Shown here: piece by piece, positions 23,529-32,359 of the stretch | Layout of the letters: the number at the start of each line of letters is the position of its first letter | Numbering within the stretch: position 1 is the first letter of the stretch | From: Terriglobales bacterium | GTDB lineage: Bacteria > Acidobacteriota > Terriglobia > Terriglobales > Acidobacteriaceae | Assembly: GCA_015655195.1 (NCBI GenBank) | Contig: JAATFM010000306.1 | Coordinates: 1 to 36,441 of the forward strand | DNA: 36,441 nt | Direction of reading: 5' to 3' | Translations under genes and position numbers: made by a program | Notes under the pieces: generated by a model | What the model saw: only the letters and a program-made list of their open reading frames with translations | The model's database searches: none | Told to the model about the DNA's origin: nothing

Positions 23529-24503
23529 ATGGCGGCACTCGACAACTTTCGTCTGGTCGTCTTTCGCGCCGTTGCCGAGCAGCGCAGCTTTCGCAAGGCT
23601 GCCGAGAAGCTCTACCTGACGCAGCCCGCTGTGAGCCTGCAGATCAAGGCGCTCGAAGAGGAGCTGGGTGTCGAGCTTTTCGACCGCTCCGGCGCGAACG
23701 TCAAACTCACCGCCGCCGGCGCCATCCTGCTCGAACACGCGCGCCGATCAAGCGAGATTCTTGGCGAGGCAGCCGAAGAGATTGCCGCCCTGAACGGCGC
23801 GCAAGCCGGCGAGCTGACGCTTGGGGCCTCGACGACAATCGCGCAATACCTAATGCCGCGGCTTCTGGCCGAGTTCCGCCGCCTGAATCCCCGCGTGCAT
23901 CTTCGCCTCACCAGCGGCAACACGGAGGCGGTAGTGCGCGCCGTGGAAGAGCGCAAGATCCTGCTCGGCTTCATCGAAGGCCCGCCACGCAGCCGCAACG
24001 TGACGACCGAGCCGTTTCTCGAAGACGAACTGGTGCTGATTGCGCCTGTCTCGCACGATCTGCCTTCTCGGGATCTACCGGCGCGAAACTGGACAGGCGG
24101 CGGGCTTGCCTCCGCAGCCGATCTCGCCCGCATTCCTCTGCTCATGCGCGAGCGCGGCTCCGGTACGCGGCGCATTGTCGAGATGGCGCTCTCGCGGTAC
24201 GGCGTGAAGCGATCCTCGCTCCAAATCACGATGGAGCTCGATTCCACCGAGGCGATTAAATCCGCCGTGGAAGCGGGTCTCGGCGCGGGATTTGTCTCGC
24301 GCTGGGCCCTCGCCAAGGATGCGCGGCTGGGCCGCAGCTTCGCGATTGTCGAGATCGACAGCCTCCGCATCCGGCGCGAGTTTCTCGTCGTCGCCAAGCG
24401 CGAGCCCGAGCAGCCGGGGCTGGCGCGCGAGTTTCGCCGGTTTATCCGCGCCCACGCCGCCGCCCGTCAGGCGCAGCTTGAAAGGGCGCGCAAGGCGCGT
24501 TAG
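23529..24503 (+). CDS. LysR-family transcriptional regulator (CysB/YeiE-like)
   Basis: The 324-residue protein has an N-terminal winged helix-turn-helix (NFRLVVFRAVAEQRSFRKAA, then LYLTQPAVSLQIKALEEELG) at about 5-65, a linker helix, and a LysR substrate-binding domain opening ELTLGASTTIAQYLMPRLL. The sensing domain resembles the CysL/YeiE group. A YeiH-family exporter gene follows after 175 nt in the same direction. In Enterobacteria yeiE also neighbours yeiH, so regulation of the exporter is the natural guess. It is divergent from the cytochrome operon with 284 nt between starts, so an effect on that operon is possible but less supported. ATG 23529 fits the usual LysR N-terminus. Confidence 0.93.
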   Translation: MAALDNFRLVVFRAVAEQRSFRKAAEKLYLTQPAVSLQIKALEEELGVELFDRSGANVKLTAAGAILLEHARRSSEILGEAAEEIAALNGAQAGELTLGASTTIAQYLMPRLLAEFRRLNPRVHLRLTSGNTEAVVRAVEERKILLGFIEGPPRSRNVTTEPFLEDELVLIAPVSHDLPSRDLPARNWTGGGLASAADLARIPLLMRERGSGTRRIVEMALSRYGVKRSSLQITMELDSTEAIKSAVEAGLGAGFVSRWALAKDARLGRSFAIVEIDSLRIRREFLVVAKREPEQPGLAREFRRFIRAHAAARQAQLERARKAR

Positions 24504-24530
24504 AGCGGTTCTCCTATTGCGGTAGAGGAA

Positions 24531-24580
24531 GCCCCACCCTAGCCGGAAAAACAAAGACCTGGCGAGGGTAGGGCACCCGA
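24531..24580. repeat. REP-like palindrome, family A (copy 4, divergent)
   Basis: CCCCACCCTAGCC, an A-rich loop (GGAAAAACAAAGA), then GGCGAGGGTAGGGCACCCG. The outer arms pair while the core differs from the best copy. It lies between the LysR and YeiH genes. Confidence 0.6.
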
Positions 24581-24678
24581 GACTCTATACCTGCACGAGA
24601 ATGCTCTAAAGCCGTGCTCCGATACGGCGCTCTGCTTCAGGACGATAAGAAAAACTTATCACGCATCATTCCTTCTGC

Positions 24679-25635
24679 TTGGACTCGCGCATTGCAACGG
24701 CGCAGACTCGGTCTGTGCCGAAAAACATCTTCTTTCTTGGATTGATCCTTGCGGCGAGCGGCGTCATCCCGCCGCCGATTGCGCTCCTTGCCGGGCTGAT
24801 TTACGGCTTCTCCTTTGCCCATCCCTATCACCTGGATTCGAAACGGCTCTCAAAGCTTCTGTTGCAGATTTCCGTCGTCGGCCTCGGCTTCGGCATGAAT
24901 CTAAGCCAGGTGCTGAAGGCGGGACAATCGGGCTTCGTCTACACCGCAGCGGGAATCACGCTTGCGCTGTTGCTCGGCTGGGGGCTGGGCCGGCTGCTCG
25001 GTGTCGAGCGGCAGATTTCTTACCTTATCTCCGCCGGCACGGCTATCTGCGGCGGCAGCGCCATTGCCGCCATTGCGCCGATTACGAATGCCGGCGAGGA
25101 GGAGATTGCGGCCTCACTGGGAACGGTCTTCGCGCTCAACTCCGTAGCGCTGCTCGCCTTCCCTCCCATCGGCGCGGCGCTCGGCCTGAGCCAGCAGCAG
25201 TTCGGCCTGTGGGCGGCGCTCGCCATTCACGACACCAGCTCGGTCGTAGGCGCGACGGCAGCCTACGGGGCCACGGCGCTCGCCATTGGCACCACCGTAA
25301 AGCTCGCCCGCGCGCTCTGGATCGTTCCGCTCTCGCTGGGAACCGCCGCCATCCTCCGCAGCAAGGCGCGCATCCACTGGCCCTGGTTTATTCTCTTCTT
25401 CTGCGCCGCCGCGGTAGTCAACAGCTACCTGCCCGTGCTGCACCCCGTCTGCTCCACGCTGCAACATATGGGCGTCGTTGGGCTTACGGCCACGCTTTAC
25501 CTGATCGGAACGCACCTCAACGCGAAGACACTGCGCGCGGTGGGTGCAAGGCCGTTTGTGCAAGGCATTCTGTTGTGGATCGTCGTGGCTTCCGGCTCAC
25601 TGCTACTCATTCGCAAGGGCTGGGTTCACCTCTAG
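24679..25635 (+). CDS. YeiH/UPF0324 family membrane protein (putative sulfate or sulfite exporter)
   Basis: About 318 residues with nine or ten predicted hydrophobic helices. Family marks include LLLQISVVGLGFGMNLSQVL, the discontinuous-helix segment SAGTAICGGSAIAAIAPI, ALNSVALLAFPPIG, AIHDTSSVVGATAAYG and a final GVVGLTATLYLIGTHL. YeiH proteins are annotated as sulfate or sulfite exporters on limited evidence, so the substrate is uncertain. The start is unclear: TTG 24679 opens the frame without a good Shine-Dalgarno, and GTG 24715 (VPKNIFFLG) would begin nearer the first membrane helix. The upstream LysR gene forms the conserved partner. Confidence 0.88.
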   Translation: MDSRIATAQTRSVPKNIFFLGLILAASGVIPPPIALLAGLIYGFSFAHPYHLDSKRLSKLLLQISVVGLGFGMNLSQVLKAGQSGFVYTAAGITLALLLGWGLGRLLGVERQISYLISAGTAICGGSAIAAIAPITNAGEEEIAASLGTVFALNSVALLAFPPIGAALGLSQQQFGLWAALAIHDTSSVVGATAAYGATALAIGTTVKLARALWIVPLSLGTAAILRSKARIHWPWFILFFCAAAVVNSYLPVLHPVCSTLQHMGVVGLTATLYLIGTHLNAKTLRAVGARPFVQGILLWIVVASGSLLLIRKGWVHL

Positions 25636-25796
25636 GATGTAGGCCGGCGTAGCCGCCGTAGAGCCTGAGAGTTACGAAAGTCCATGTTCAGGCTGTAGCC
25701 CTACGTCATGAAAATATCCTCAGCAGCCAACGTGATTCAACCTCGCTTTAACCTTCATTCATCTGGCATTCGCAGTAGCTGCGTAGGTTGGCGGCT

Positions 25797-28700
25797 ATGA
25801 AAACTATATTCAGAAGTTATTTTTCTGTCTTTCTGGCCGCGCTCCTGAGCGCGGCTTTGAGTCTCCCGGCCAGAGCACAATATGACAATGGAAGCCTGGT
25901 GGGGACGGTAAAGGATTCAGCCGGCGCGGCGGTTCCAGGCGTCGCGGTAACGGCCACCAACACTGCCACCGGCATTTCCGCTCGAACCGTGACAAACGGC
26001 TCGGGCGACTACGAGTTTCCTGACCTGAAGGCCGGAAGCTACTCGGTGGAAGCCTCGACGAACGGCTTTTCGCCGGCCGCGGCGCGGAATATTAACGTCT
26101 CTGTGGCCAGCCGCGTCCGCATCGACCTGACGCTGAAGGTCGGTTCTGCCGAAACCACCGTCGAAGTTCAGGGCGTGGAAGTTGCGCCCGAAACCGAGAC
26201 CAGCGAGCGCGGGCAGACGATTTCCAACTACCAGACGGCGAGCCTGCCGCTGGTAAGCCGCAACTACTCCGACCTGCTGGCCCTCGTCACCGGCTCGCGC
26301 CAAGCGCCCACGGCGGCCACGACGACATCTGTGACAAGCCTCGTCCGCGCCGGCTCCTACAACGTGAACGGCCAGCGCTCGATGTTCAACAACTACCTGC
26401 TCGACGGCCTCGACAACAACGCCTACGGCGAAAGCAACCAGGGCTTCGACAACCAGATCATCCAGCCGCCGCCGGACTCCATCGCGCAGTTCCAGGTGGT
26501 GACAAACAACGAAAGCGCCGAGTACGGCCGCTCGTCCGGTGCAACCATCAACGTGGCTTCGCGCTCGGGAACGAACAAGTTCCACGCTACGCTCTACGAG
26601 TTTCTCCGCAACACGGACCTGAACGCCTTCGGCTATATCAAGGCCGTCAGCGGCACGCATGAGTTTCCCAAGCCGGGATTCAACCGCAACCAGTTCGGCG
26701 CCAACTTCAGCGGGCCGGCAATCAAGAACAAGCTCTTCTGGTTCCTCGATTACGAGGGCTTCCGCCAGACGCTCACGCCGACGGTGGTGCTGACCGTTCC
26801 GACGCAAAATGAGATCGGTGGCATTCTGGCCGTGGACGTACAGGACCCGTATTCGCCGGGAACGTATTACAAGGCCGGCACTTCGATCCTGAACTCGCCC
26901 GACGCCAGCCCCGTTGCCAAGCAGATTCTCGCGCTCTACAGCCAGCTTCCCTCGCAGTGCCAGATCGTGCCGGGCGCGCCGGGCATCAATGCCTCGACCG
27001 GCATTGCCACCAACGACTGCGCCACTAACGCGCCGTTTACCGACAACGCCGACAAAGGCGACCTGCGCCTCGACTACCAGCAGAACGAGCGCAACTCGTG
27101 GTTCGTGCGCATCAGCGATCGCAAGGAGACCGGCATCAACTTCAAGACGCTGCCCGGCCAGCTCGATGGCCAGACCAACGGCCGCATCAAAATTCTCGAT
27201 CGGCAGGTCGTGCTGGGCTATACCGGCCTTTCCGGCGCAAACAAAGTGCTCGATGCGCGCATCGGCCTTTCCGGCACGCAGGCCGGCAAGTACACGCTCT
27301 CCATCGGAGAGAATTCGATCACCTTCCCTGGCCTGCCAACGGACCCAACCGTCGCCGGCGGCCTGCCCTCCATTGGAGTTTCGGGCGGCTTCAGCGGCTT
27401 TGGCCGCCAGAGCACCAACCCGCAGTGGCAGAACCCCTCGCTGCTGGACCCCAAGGTGAACTTCTCCTGGGTCAAGGGCAGTCACTCGTTCCGGTTCGGC
27501 TACGAGTACGAGCATGTCTGGATGGAGGTGCAGGACTCGAACCCGCTCTTCGGCTCCTTCAGCTTCGGCAAGGGGTACAGTGTCTGCCCCAGCGTGACGG
27601 TGGCTGGCGTGGCGCAGCCGGCAAGCCCCAACTGCCAGACGACATCGCCCACCGCCGATACCTACTGGGCCGACTTCCTCTTCGGCGCCTCCAACAACTA
27701 CGCGCTGGCAACCTACTTCAAGGCGCATCTGCTCACCAGCATGGACAATGCCTACGCACAGGATGACTGGAAGGTATCGCCGACGCTGACGCTGAACCTG
27801 GGCCTGCGCTGGGAGTACGGAGCGCCCTATTCGGAGGTGCACAACAACCTCTCGAACTTCATTCCCGGCACCGTCTCCATGCAAACGCTCACGCCGGGCT
27901 ACACGCAGACGCAGTTCATCTCGCCCTATCATGGTGGCGGCGTTTACGGAAAGACGCTCATGAATCCAGACCTGAACGACTTCGCGCCCCGCATTGGCTT
28001 CGCCTGGCAGTTCCTGCCGAACACCGTCATGCGCGGTGGTTTCGGCACCAGCTACGTGCATTACACGCGCGCCGGCTCGGGCGACATCCTTGCCATCAAC
28101 GCGCCTAATGCGCTTTTCGTCTCCGTGACGCAGCCCGGCACGGCCACCGCATCCGGCTACCGCACCATGGACGCGGGATTCCCCAACGATCTGGCCACAA
28201 CCTTCTCGCCGGGCACGGACAACATCACCTATGTCCCAAAGAACACCGCGGACAGCTACGTGGAAAACTACTACATCGCTTTCCAACGCCAACTCGCCAA
28301 GAACATCCTCCTCGACGTGGCCTACGTCGGCAACCACGGCCTCAAGCTGCAGGGCTTTTTCAACGCTAATCAGGGCAATCCCTCGCTCGGCGTCGCCAAC
28401 CCGACGAACCAGCTTGCCGGCGCGGGCTTCGTGCGGCCGTATCCCACCTGGGGCGGCAACGTTGGCTCGCAGTGGACCTATGGCGACATCACCGAGGCCG
28501 GCAATGTCTTCTGGTCGAACTTCAATGCGCTGCAGGTGCGCTACGAACAACGTTTCGTAGCCGGCCTCACGCTGCTGAACTCCTTCACCTGGGGGCACGC
28601 ACTCGACAACGCCTCGGCTTCGCTCGAAGGCAACACGCCAAGTCCGCAGGATGCCAACAACCTGGCCGCCGACCTCGGCCAGAGCGATTACAACCTGCCC

Positions 28701-29339
28701 GTAGCCAATATCACGAGCCTCGTCTATGACCTGCCCGTGGGCCACGGACGCCACTATCTCAGCAGCGCCAATCCCTTAGTGGACGCGGTGCTCGGCGGGT
28801 GGCAGATAAGCGCCGTCAACACCATGCAATCCGGCACTCCGTTCAACATCGGCTACACGCCCAACTCAACCCAGGCCGTCAGCCCGCAGATCTCGGCAAC
28901 GTATCGCGGAGCCAACGAATACCGCCCCAACCAGGTCGCCGGCCAACCGATCGTTACCTGCAACTCCGGCCACTCGTGCCTCAAACAGGTGGCGTCCAAC
29001 GGCACTGTGCAGTACGTCAACCTCGCTGCCTTCTCGCTACCTTCCATTAAGGACGCGAGCGGCAACCTGCTGAGTCCCTTCGGCAACACCGCCCGCAACC
29101 CGGGCCGCACGCCCGCCTACTACGAAACCGACCTCGACCTCAACAAGCGCTTCCGCGCCGGAGATCGCTTCGGCGTGGAATTCCGCGCCGAGCTCTATAA
29201 CCTCTTCAACCACACCAACCTCTATCTGCCCGGCAGCGGCCTGAGCGGCACGCAGGGCTCTGCTCCCACCGGCGGCGGCACCGTCTCCGGAACTTTCGAG
29301 CCGCGCATCGTGCAGTTCGGCCTGAAAGTGACGTATTAA
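25797..29339 (+). CDS. Oar-like TonB-dependent receptor with carboxypeptidase-regulatory-like domain
   Basis: This 1180-residue outer-membrane protein has a signal peptide ending ARAQ (about 26) and an Ig-like CarboxypepD_reg domain at about 30-110 (GSLVGTVKDSAGAAVPGV, then GSGDYEFPDLKAGSYSVEA). A plug-like region follows (YNVNGQRSMFNNYLLDGLDN, QFQVVTNNESAEYGRSSGA). The rest is a 22-strand-type barrel with GLRWEYGAPYSE and NIGYTP segments, ending FGLKVTY. Such proteins are greatly expanded in Acidobacteriota and are thought to import large nutrients such as oligosaccharides. No TonB box was recognised. ATG 25797 is preferred over TTG 25788, although the Shine-Dalgarno is weak. A clear terminator follows. 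No partner genes indicate the substrate. Confidence 0.93.
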   Translation: MKTIFRSYFSVFLAALLSAALSLPARAQYDNGSLVGTVKDSAGAAVPGVAVTATNTATGISARTVTNGSGDYEFPDLKAGSYSVEASTNGFSPAAARNINVSVASRVRIDLTLKVGSAETTVEVQGVEVAPETETSERGQTISNYQTASLPLVSRNYSDLLALVTGSRQAPTAATTTSVTSLVRAGSYNVNGQRSMFNNYLLDGLDNNAYGESNQGFDNQIIQPPPDSIAQFQVVTNNESAEYGRSSGATINVASRSGTNKFHATLYEFLRNTDLNAFGYIKAVSGTHEFPKPGFNRNQFGANFSGPAIKNKLFWFLDYEGFRQTLTPTVVLTVPTQNEIGGILAVDVQDPYSPGTYYKAGTSILNSPDASPVAKQILALYSQLPSQCQIVPGAPGINASTGIATNDCATNAPFTDNADKGDLRLDYQQNERNSWFVRISDRKETGINFKTLPGQLDGQTNGRIKILDRQVVLGYTGLSGANKVLDARIGLSGTQAGKYTLSIGENSITFPGLPTDPTVAGGLPSIGVSGGFSGFGRQSTNPQWQNPSLLDPKVNFSWVKGSHSFRFGYEYEHVWMEVQDSNPLFGSFSFGKGYSVCPSVTVAGVAQPASPNCQTTSPTADTYWADFLFGASNNYALATYFKAHLLTSMDNAYAQDDWKVSPTLTLNLGLRWEYGAPYSEVHNNLSNFIPGTVSMQTLTPGYTQTQFISPYHGGGVYGKTLMNPDLNDFAPRIGFAWQFLPNTVMRGGFGTSYVHYTRAGSGDILAINAPNALFVSVTQPGTATASGYRTMDAGFPNDLATTFSPGTDNITYVPKNTADSYVENYYIAFQRQLAKNILLDVAYVGNHGLKLQGFFNANQGNPSLGVANPTNQLAGAGFVRPYPTWGGNVGSQWTYGDITEAGNVFWSNFNALQVRYEQRFVAGLTLLNSFTWGHALDNASASLEGNTPSPQDANNLAADLGQSDYNLPVANITSLVYDLPVGHGRHYLSSANPLVDAVLGGWQISAVNTMQSGTPFNIGYTPNSTQAVSPQISATYRGANEYRPNQVAGQPIVTCNSGHSCLKQVASNGTVQYVNLAAFSLPSIKDASGNLLSPFGNTARNPGRTPAYYETDLDLNKRFRAGDRFGVEFRAELYNLFNHTNLYLPGSGLSGTQGSAPTGGGTVSGTFEPRIVQFGLKVTY

Positions 29340-29363
29340 CATTTGTCAGTGAACAGTGGTCAG

Positions 29364-29398
29364 ATGGCCCGGCGATCCTAGCCGGGCCATTTGCTTTT
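29364..29398 (+). terminator. Rho-independent terminator of the TonB-dependent receptor gene
   Basis: ATGGCCCGGC (29364-29373) and GCCGGGCCAT (29381-29390) form a perfect 10-bp GC-rich stem with a 7-nt loop, followed by TTGCTTTT. It starts 25 nt after the receptor's stop and lies just before the convergent membrane-protein stop. Confidence 0.85.
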
Positions 29399-29402
29399 AT
29401 CG

Positions 29403-29756
29403 CTAGAAGCTTTCCATCGCCCGGCTGGAAATGAACGGCCCGCACTGCTGCGCGAGATTGCCGAGATACCACCCCGCAGTAAAGAATGCGGCAATCGCGC
29501 CGAGCGACCAGAGATAGAGCCGGACAGGAAGCGTTCGCCCGAGCGGCTGGTCGCGGTCGGGGTTGGTCCGCGCCGGGAGCGCAAAGAGCATTCCGCTCAA
29601 CAGGCAGATGCAGCCGGCAAGCCCAAGCCGAACCAGCGCAAAGACAAGCCTCTCCCGCCACTGCGCGCCGGGAACAAAGAAGGCATGAATCGCCGCGTGA
29701 TACAGGCTCACAATGCAGAGGAAGAACGAAACCGCTTTGGCCAGATCGAGAAGCAT
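29403..29756 (-). CDS. Small integral membrane protein of unknown function
   Basis: The 117-residue protein has three predicted membrane helices (about 5-25, 36-60 and 80-100), a positively charged loop with PARTNPDRDQPLGRTLP, and a Cys in LAQQCGPF near the end. The first helix carries SLYHAAIHAFF. I do not recognise a family; the size and layout look like a conserved small membrane protein rather than a chance frame. ATG 29756 lacks a strong Shine-Dalgarno. The gene follows the antiporter gene on the same strand after 118 nt and could be co-transcribed with it. It is convergent with the receptor gene across the terminator. Confidence 0.65.
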   Translation of the reverse strand: MLLDLAKAVSFFLCIVSLYHAAIHAFFVPGAQWRERLVFALVRLGLAGCICLLSGMLFALPARTNPDRDQPLGRTLPVRLYLWSLGAIAAFFTAGWYLGNLAQQCGPFISSRAMESF

Positions 29757-29874
29757 CGCTGCCGGCTTTACTTGCGCCGCCTTTAATTGTAGGTCCGTTT
29801 GCGCCGCGCCGGCAGGGCGCTCCGCTCAGCCTGACTGCGTTCCTTTGTTCCCTGTTATCTCTTGTTCCCTCGGC

Positions 29875-31473
29875 CTATTCTTCCTGCCCCTGCGTCAGCC
29901 GCGCTTCGCTCAGGTCCAGCTCGCGCTCGATTCTTCGCAGCACCGCGTCGTTGATGCGGCCCTGGTTACGCAGCCGGATTGCCGTCTCGCGTTCCACCTG
30001 AAGGGTTTCGAGCGAGAGATCGACGTAGTGATTGTGCATCTGCGCGTGCTCGTGGTTCTCGTCATGCAGGCTGGCCAGCTTATGAAGGTAGTGATGCGTC
30101 AGGTCCTCGTAGATTTCCTGCCAGCGATCCTCGTCGCCCTCTTTCGCCTCTTCCAGATGCGTGACTGCCGCGGAAGTAATGAGGCGCCGCGCCTCAACCT
30201 CCTCGCAGTTCGGCCCCTCGCCGCCTCCGAGCCCCAGCCACCGGATCAGCACCGGCAGAGTCAGTCCCTGTGCCACCAGCGTTACCAGAATCACGCAATA
30301 GGTGAGCAGCACAATCGCGTTGCGGTGCGGAAAGGGCGAGCCGTCCATCATTACCGTGGGCAGCGCCATGGCTGCGGCCAGCGAGACCACGCCGCGCATT
30401 CCCGTCCAGCCCACCACGAAAACCTCACGAGGATTGACCGGCGGCACAATCCGCTTCGAGAGGCCGTCCTGCACCCAGTGGGCCAGATGCGCGCCGGGAT
30501 AGACCCACACCAGCCGCAGCAGAATCAGCAGCAGGCTGAAGATAGCGCCGTCGAGCAGCACTTTCTGAATTCCATACTCCTGAATCGAGGCGAGAATGGC
30601 GGGAAACTGCAAGCCGATCAGCACAAAGACCACGCCGTTCAGGATGAAAGTCAGCGATTCCCATATCGTCCAGACCTTCATGCGCGTGGCTGCGGAGAAG
30701 AAGTGCGTGCTGCGGACGGTCAGGAACAAGCCGCAGGTGACGACGGCCAGAACGCCACTGGCGTGGACGCTTTCGGCAGCGACGTAAGCGACATAGGGCG
30801 AGAGAATGCTGAGCGTAATCTCGATGGAAGCGTCTTCGATGCGGCGCTCGATCCAGTCGTTGGCCCACCCCAGCACCAGGCCCACCAGCACGCCGCCCAC
30901 GGTGAGCCAGAGGAGCTTCAGCAGGCCGTCGGTGATTGTGGGAATGTGCTCGCTCACCACGATCTGCGTGGCGAATTCGAGCGCCAGCAGGCCGGTGGCG
31001 TCGTTAATCAGGCTCTCGCCTTCGAGAATGTCCACAATGCGCTCTGGCAGGCCGATGCGCCGCGCAATGGCCGACGCGGCAATCGCATCGGTGGGCGCGA
31101 CGACCGCACCGAGCACCATTCCCAGCCGCCAGTCGAAGCCTGGAAGGAAATACCGCGCCAGCAGCGAAACGCCCAGCACGGTGAAACCTACCAGCCCGAA
31201 TGCCAGCAACGAAATCTGGAGGATGTTTTTGCGGAAATCGCGGACGGAGGTGGACCACGCCGAAGAGTAAAGCAGCGGCGGCAGAAAGATGAGAAAAATC
31301 AGGTCCGGGTTCAGCGTGATGCTGGGAATCCCCGGCACGAAGCTCAGTGCGAGGCCGCCGAGGACCATGACAATCGGGTAAGGCGTGGCGAGCTTGCGCG
31401 CAAAGATGCCGAAGAGAACGACGAAGAACAGCAGCAGCAGAAAGATGGTCTCTACGGCGTGAATCTCGCTCAT
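29875..31473 (-). CDS. Na+/H+ antiporter, CPA1 (NhaP/YjcE-like) family
   Basis: The 532-residue protein has about twelve membrane helices. The CPA1 core is visible in IFLPPLLYSSAWSTS, then VLGAVVAPTDAIAASAIARR with the cation-binding Asp region, EGESLINDATGLLALEFA, and GWTGMRGVVSLAAAMALP. The C-terminal 130 residues form a charged cytoplasmic tail rich in His and Glu (LHDENHEHAQMHNHYVD), probably regulatory. The likely role is pH and sodium homeostasis at the inner membrane. ATG 31473 is chosen over the upstream open frame because GGAG lies 7 nt before it and the first helix follows directly. Confidence 0.93.
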   Translation of the reverse strand: MSEIHAVETIFLLLLFFVVLFGIFARKLATPYPIVMVLGGLALSFVPGIPSITLNPDLIFLIFLPPLLYSSAWSTSVRDFRKNILQISLLAFGLVGFTVLGVSLLARYFLPGFDWRLGMVLGAVVAPTDAIAASAIARRIGLPERIVDILEGESLINDATGLLALEFATQIVVSEHIPTITDGLLKLLWLTVGGVLVGLVLGWANDWIERRIEDASIEITLSILSPYVAYVAAESVHASGVLAVVTCGLFLTVRSTHFFSAATRMKVWTIWESLTFILNGVVFVLIGLQFPAILASIQEYGIQKVLLDGAIFSLLLILLRLVWVYPGAHLAHWVQDGLSKRIVPPVNPREVFVVGWTGMRGVVSLAAAMALPTVMMDGSPFPHRNAIVLLTYCVILVTLVAQGLTLPVLIRWLGLGGGEGPNCEEVEARRLITSAAVTHLEEAKEGDEDRWQEIYEDLTHHYLHKLASLHDENHEHAQMHNHYVDLSLETLQVERETAIRLRNQGRINDAVLRRIERELDLSEARLTQGQEE

Positions 31474-31524
31474 GGCCTGCTCCGGTGCGTGCGACTTTCT
31501 GATAGCGAACTTGCTTTGTAACAG

Positions 31525-31596
31525 GGCACGACTTTGGTCGTGCCGCAAACCGCACAAAACATGGGCGGGCTTTTAGCCCCTGAGATATTTTTCAAA
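31525..31596. repeat. Short palindrome and partial element C (copy 3)
   Basis: GGCACGAC and GTCGTGCC pair around TTTG (31525-31544). At 31562-31596 the sequence GGGCTTTTAGCCC followed by CTGAGATAT and TTCAAA resembles the second hairpin and tail of element C. It occupies the divergent gap between the antiporter and dut genes. Confidence 0.5.
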
Positions 31597-31686
31597 CAGA
31601 AGCACAACCCGCTTCTCTTGCATTCGAGCATAGCCGATGCGTGGGTGGGGCGAGAAGCCGTTGCCCGGCTCGGCTATCATCTCCTC

Positions 31687-32121
31687 ATGCTGCGCGTTAA
31701 ACGGCTCGATCCCGCCGCCACTCTACCCACGGTGGCACATCCGGGGGAAGACCTGGGCTACGATGTCTTTTCCCTCGAACCCGTAACCCTCTCATCCAAA
31801 GAATCTAAAAAACTCCGCACCGGCATTGCTGTCGAAGCTCGCCATCCGCGGACCGGCGAGCCGCTGGGCCTGCTTGTCCGCGACCGCTCTTCAATGGCCG
31901 CCCGCGGCCTTGCCACGACCGGCGGAGTGATCGACGCCGGCTACCGCGGCGAAATTCTCATCCTGATGACGAATCTCGGCGACGCGCCTGTTGTGCTGAA
32001 ATCCGGCGAAAAGATCGCGCAGATGATCCCGGTGCCCGTTCTTACTGGAGTGGTTGAGGAAGTTGAGGCGCTGGAAGACTCCGCGCGAGCGGAAAAGGGC
32101 TTCGGAAGCTCTGGGCGGTAG
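31687..32121 (+). CDS. dut: Deoxyuridine 5'-triphosphate nucleotidohydrolase (dUTPase)
   Basis: The enzyme hydrolyses dUTP to dUMP and pyrophosphate, keeping uracil out of DNA and supplying the dTMP precursor. The 144-residue length suits the homotrimeric family, and all five motifs are present: HPGEDLGYDVFS, DRSSMAARG, GGVIDAGYRGEI (catalytic Asp near residue 83), EKIAQMI, and the C-terminal EKGFGSSGR arm that closes the active site. The frame is open from 31534, but ATG 31687 starts the usual LRVKRLD N-terminus. It stands alone between the antiporter and the permease pair, followed by a family A repeat. Confidence 0.96.
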   Translation: MLRVKRLDPAATLPTVAHPGEDLGYDVFSLEPVTLSSKESKKLRTGIAVEARHPRTGEPLGLLVRDRSSMAARGLATTGGVIDAGYRGEILILMTNLGDAPVVLKSGEKIAQMIPVPVLTGVVEEVEALEDSARAEKGFGSSGR

Positions 32122-32132
32122 CGGGCGCGGCG

Positions 32133-32185
32133 CTATCCCACCCCAGCGACAAAAACAAAGACGTCGCGAGGGTGGGGGCATCCGG
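32133..32185. repeat. REP-like palindrome, family A (copy 5, divergent)
   Basis: CTATCCCACCCCAGCGAC, an A-rich loop (AAAAACAAAGA), then GTCGCGAGGGTGGGGGCATCC. The arms pair with small differences. It follows the dut stop by 11 nt. The remaining space to 32360 shows nothing else. Confidence 0.6.
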
Positions 32186-32359
32186 TGGGGTGGTAAGCCG
32201 GGCGGTGCTTTCGCGATAACTTTCGCCGCCGGCTGGAACCGGAGGGCTGGAAAGGCCGTATTCTTATTACGATCCTGCTTTTCTCCTGCCGCGGCCGCCT
32301 GCGTGGCTTTCGCAACCAGGCTCGAACTAATGGGGCTCAAGCTCCGGTAAGCGACGACT

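Noticed and set aside
25917..28754. 945-residue open frame antisense to the TonB-dependent receptor
   Set aside because: It is a shadow frame in GC-rich coding DNA; its composition (Val, Arg, Glu, Gly-rich, no domains) is unnatural and the sense frame has clear domains.
29713..31521. 602-residue open frame antisense to the Na+/H+ antiporter
   Set aside because: The sense strand carries the CPA1 motifs; the antisense product is Gln/His/Arg-rich without any fold signal.
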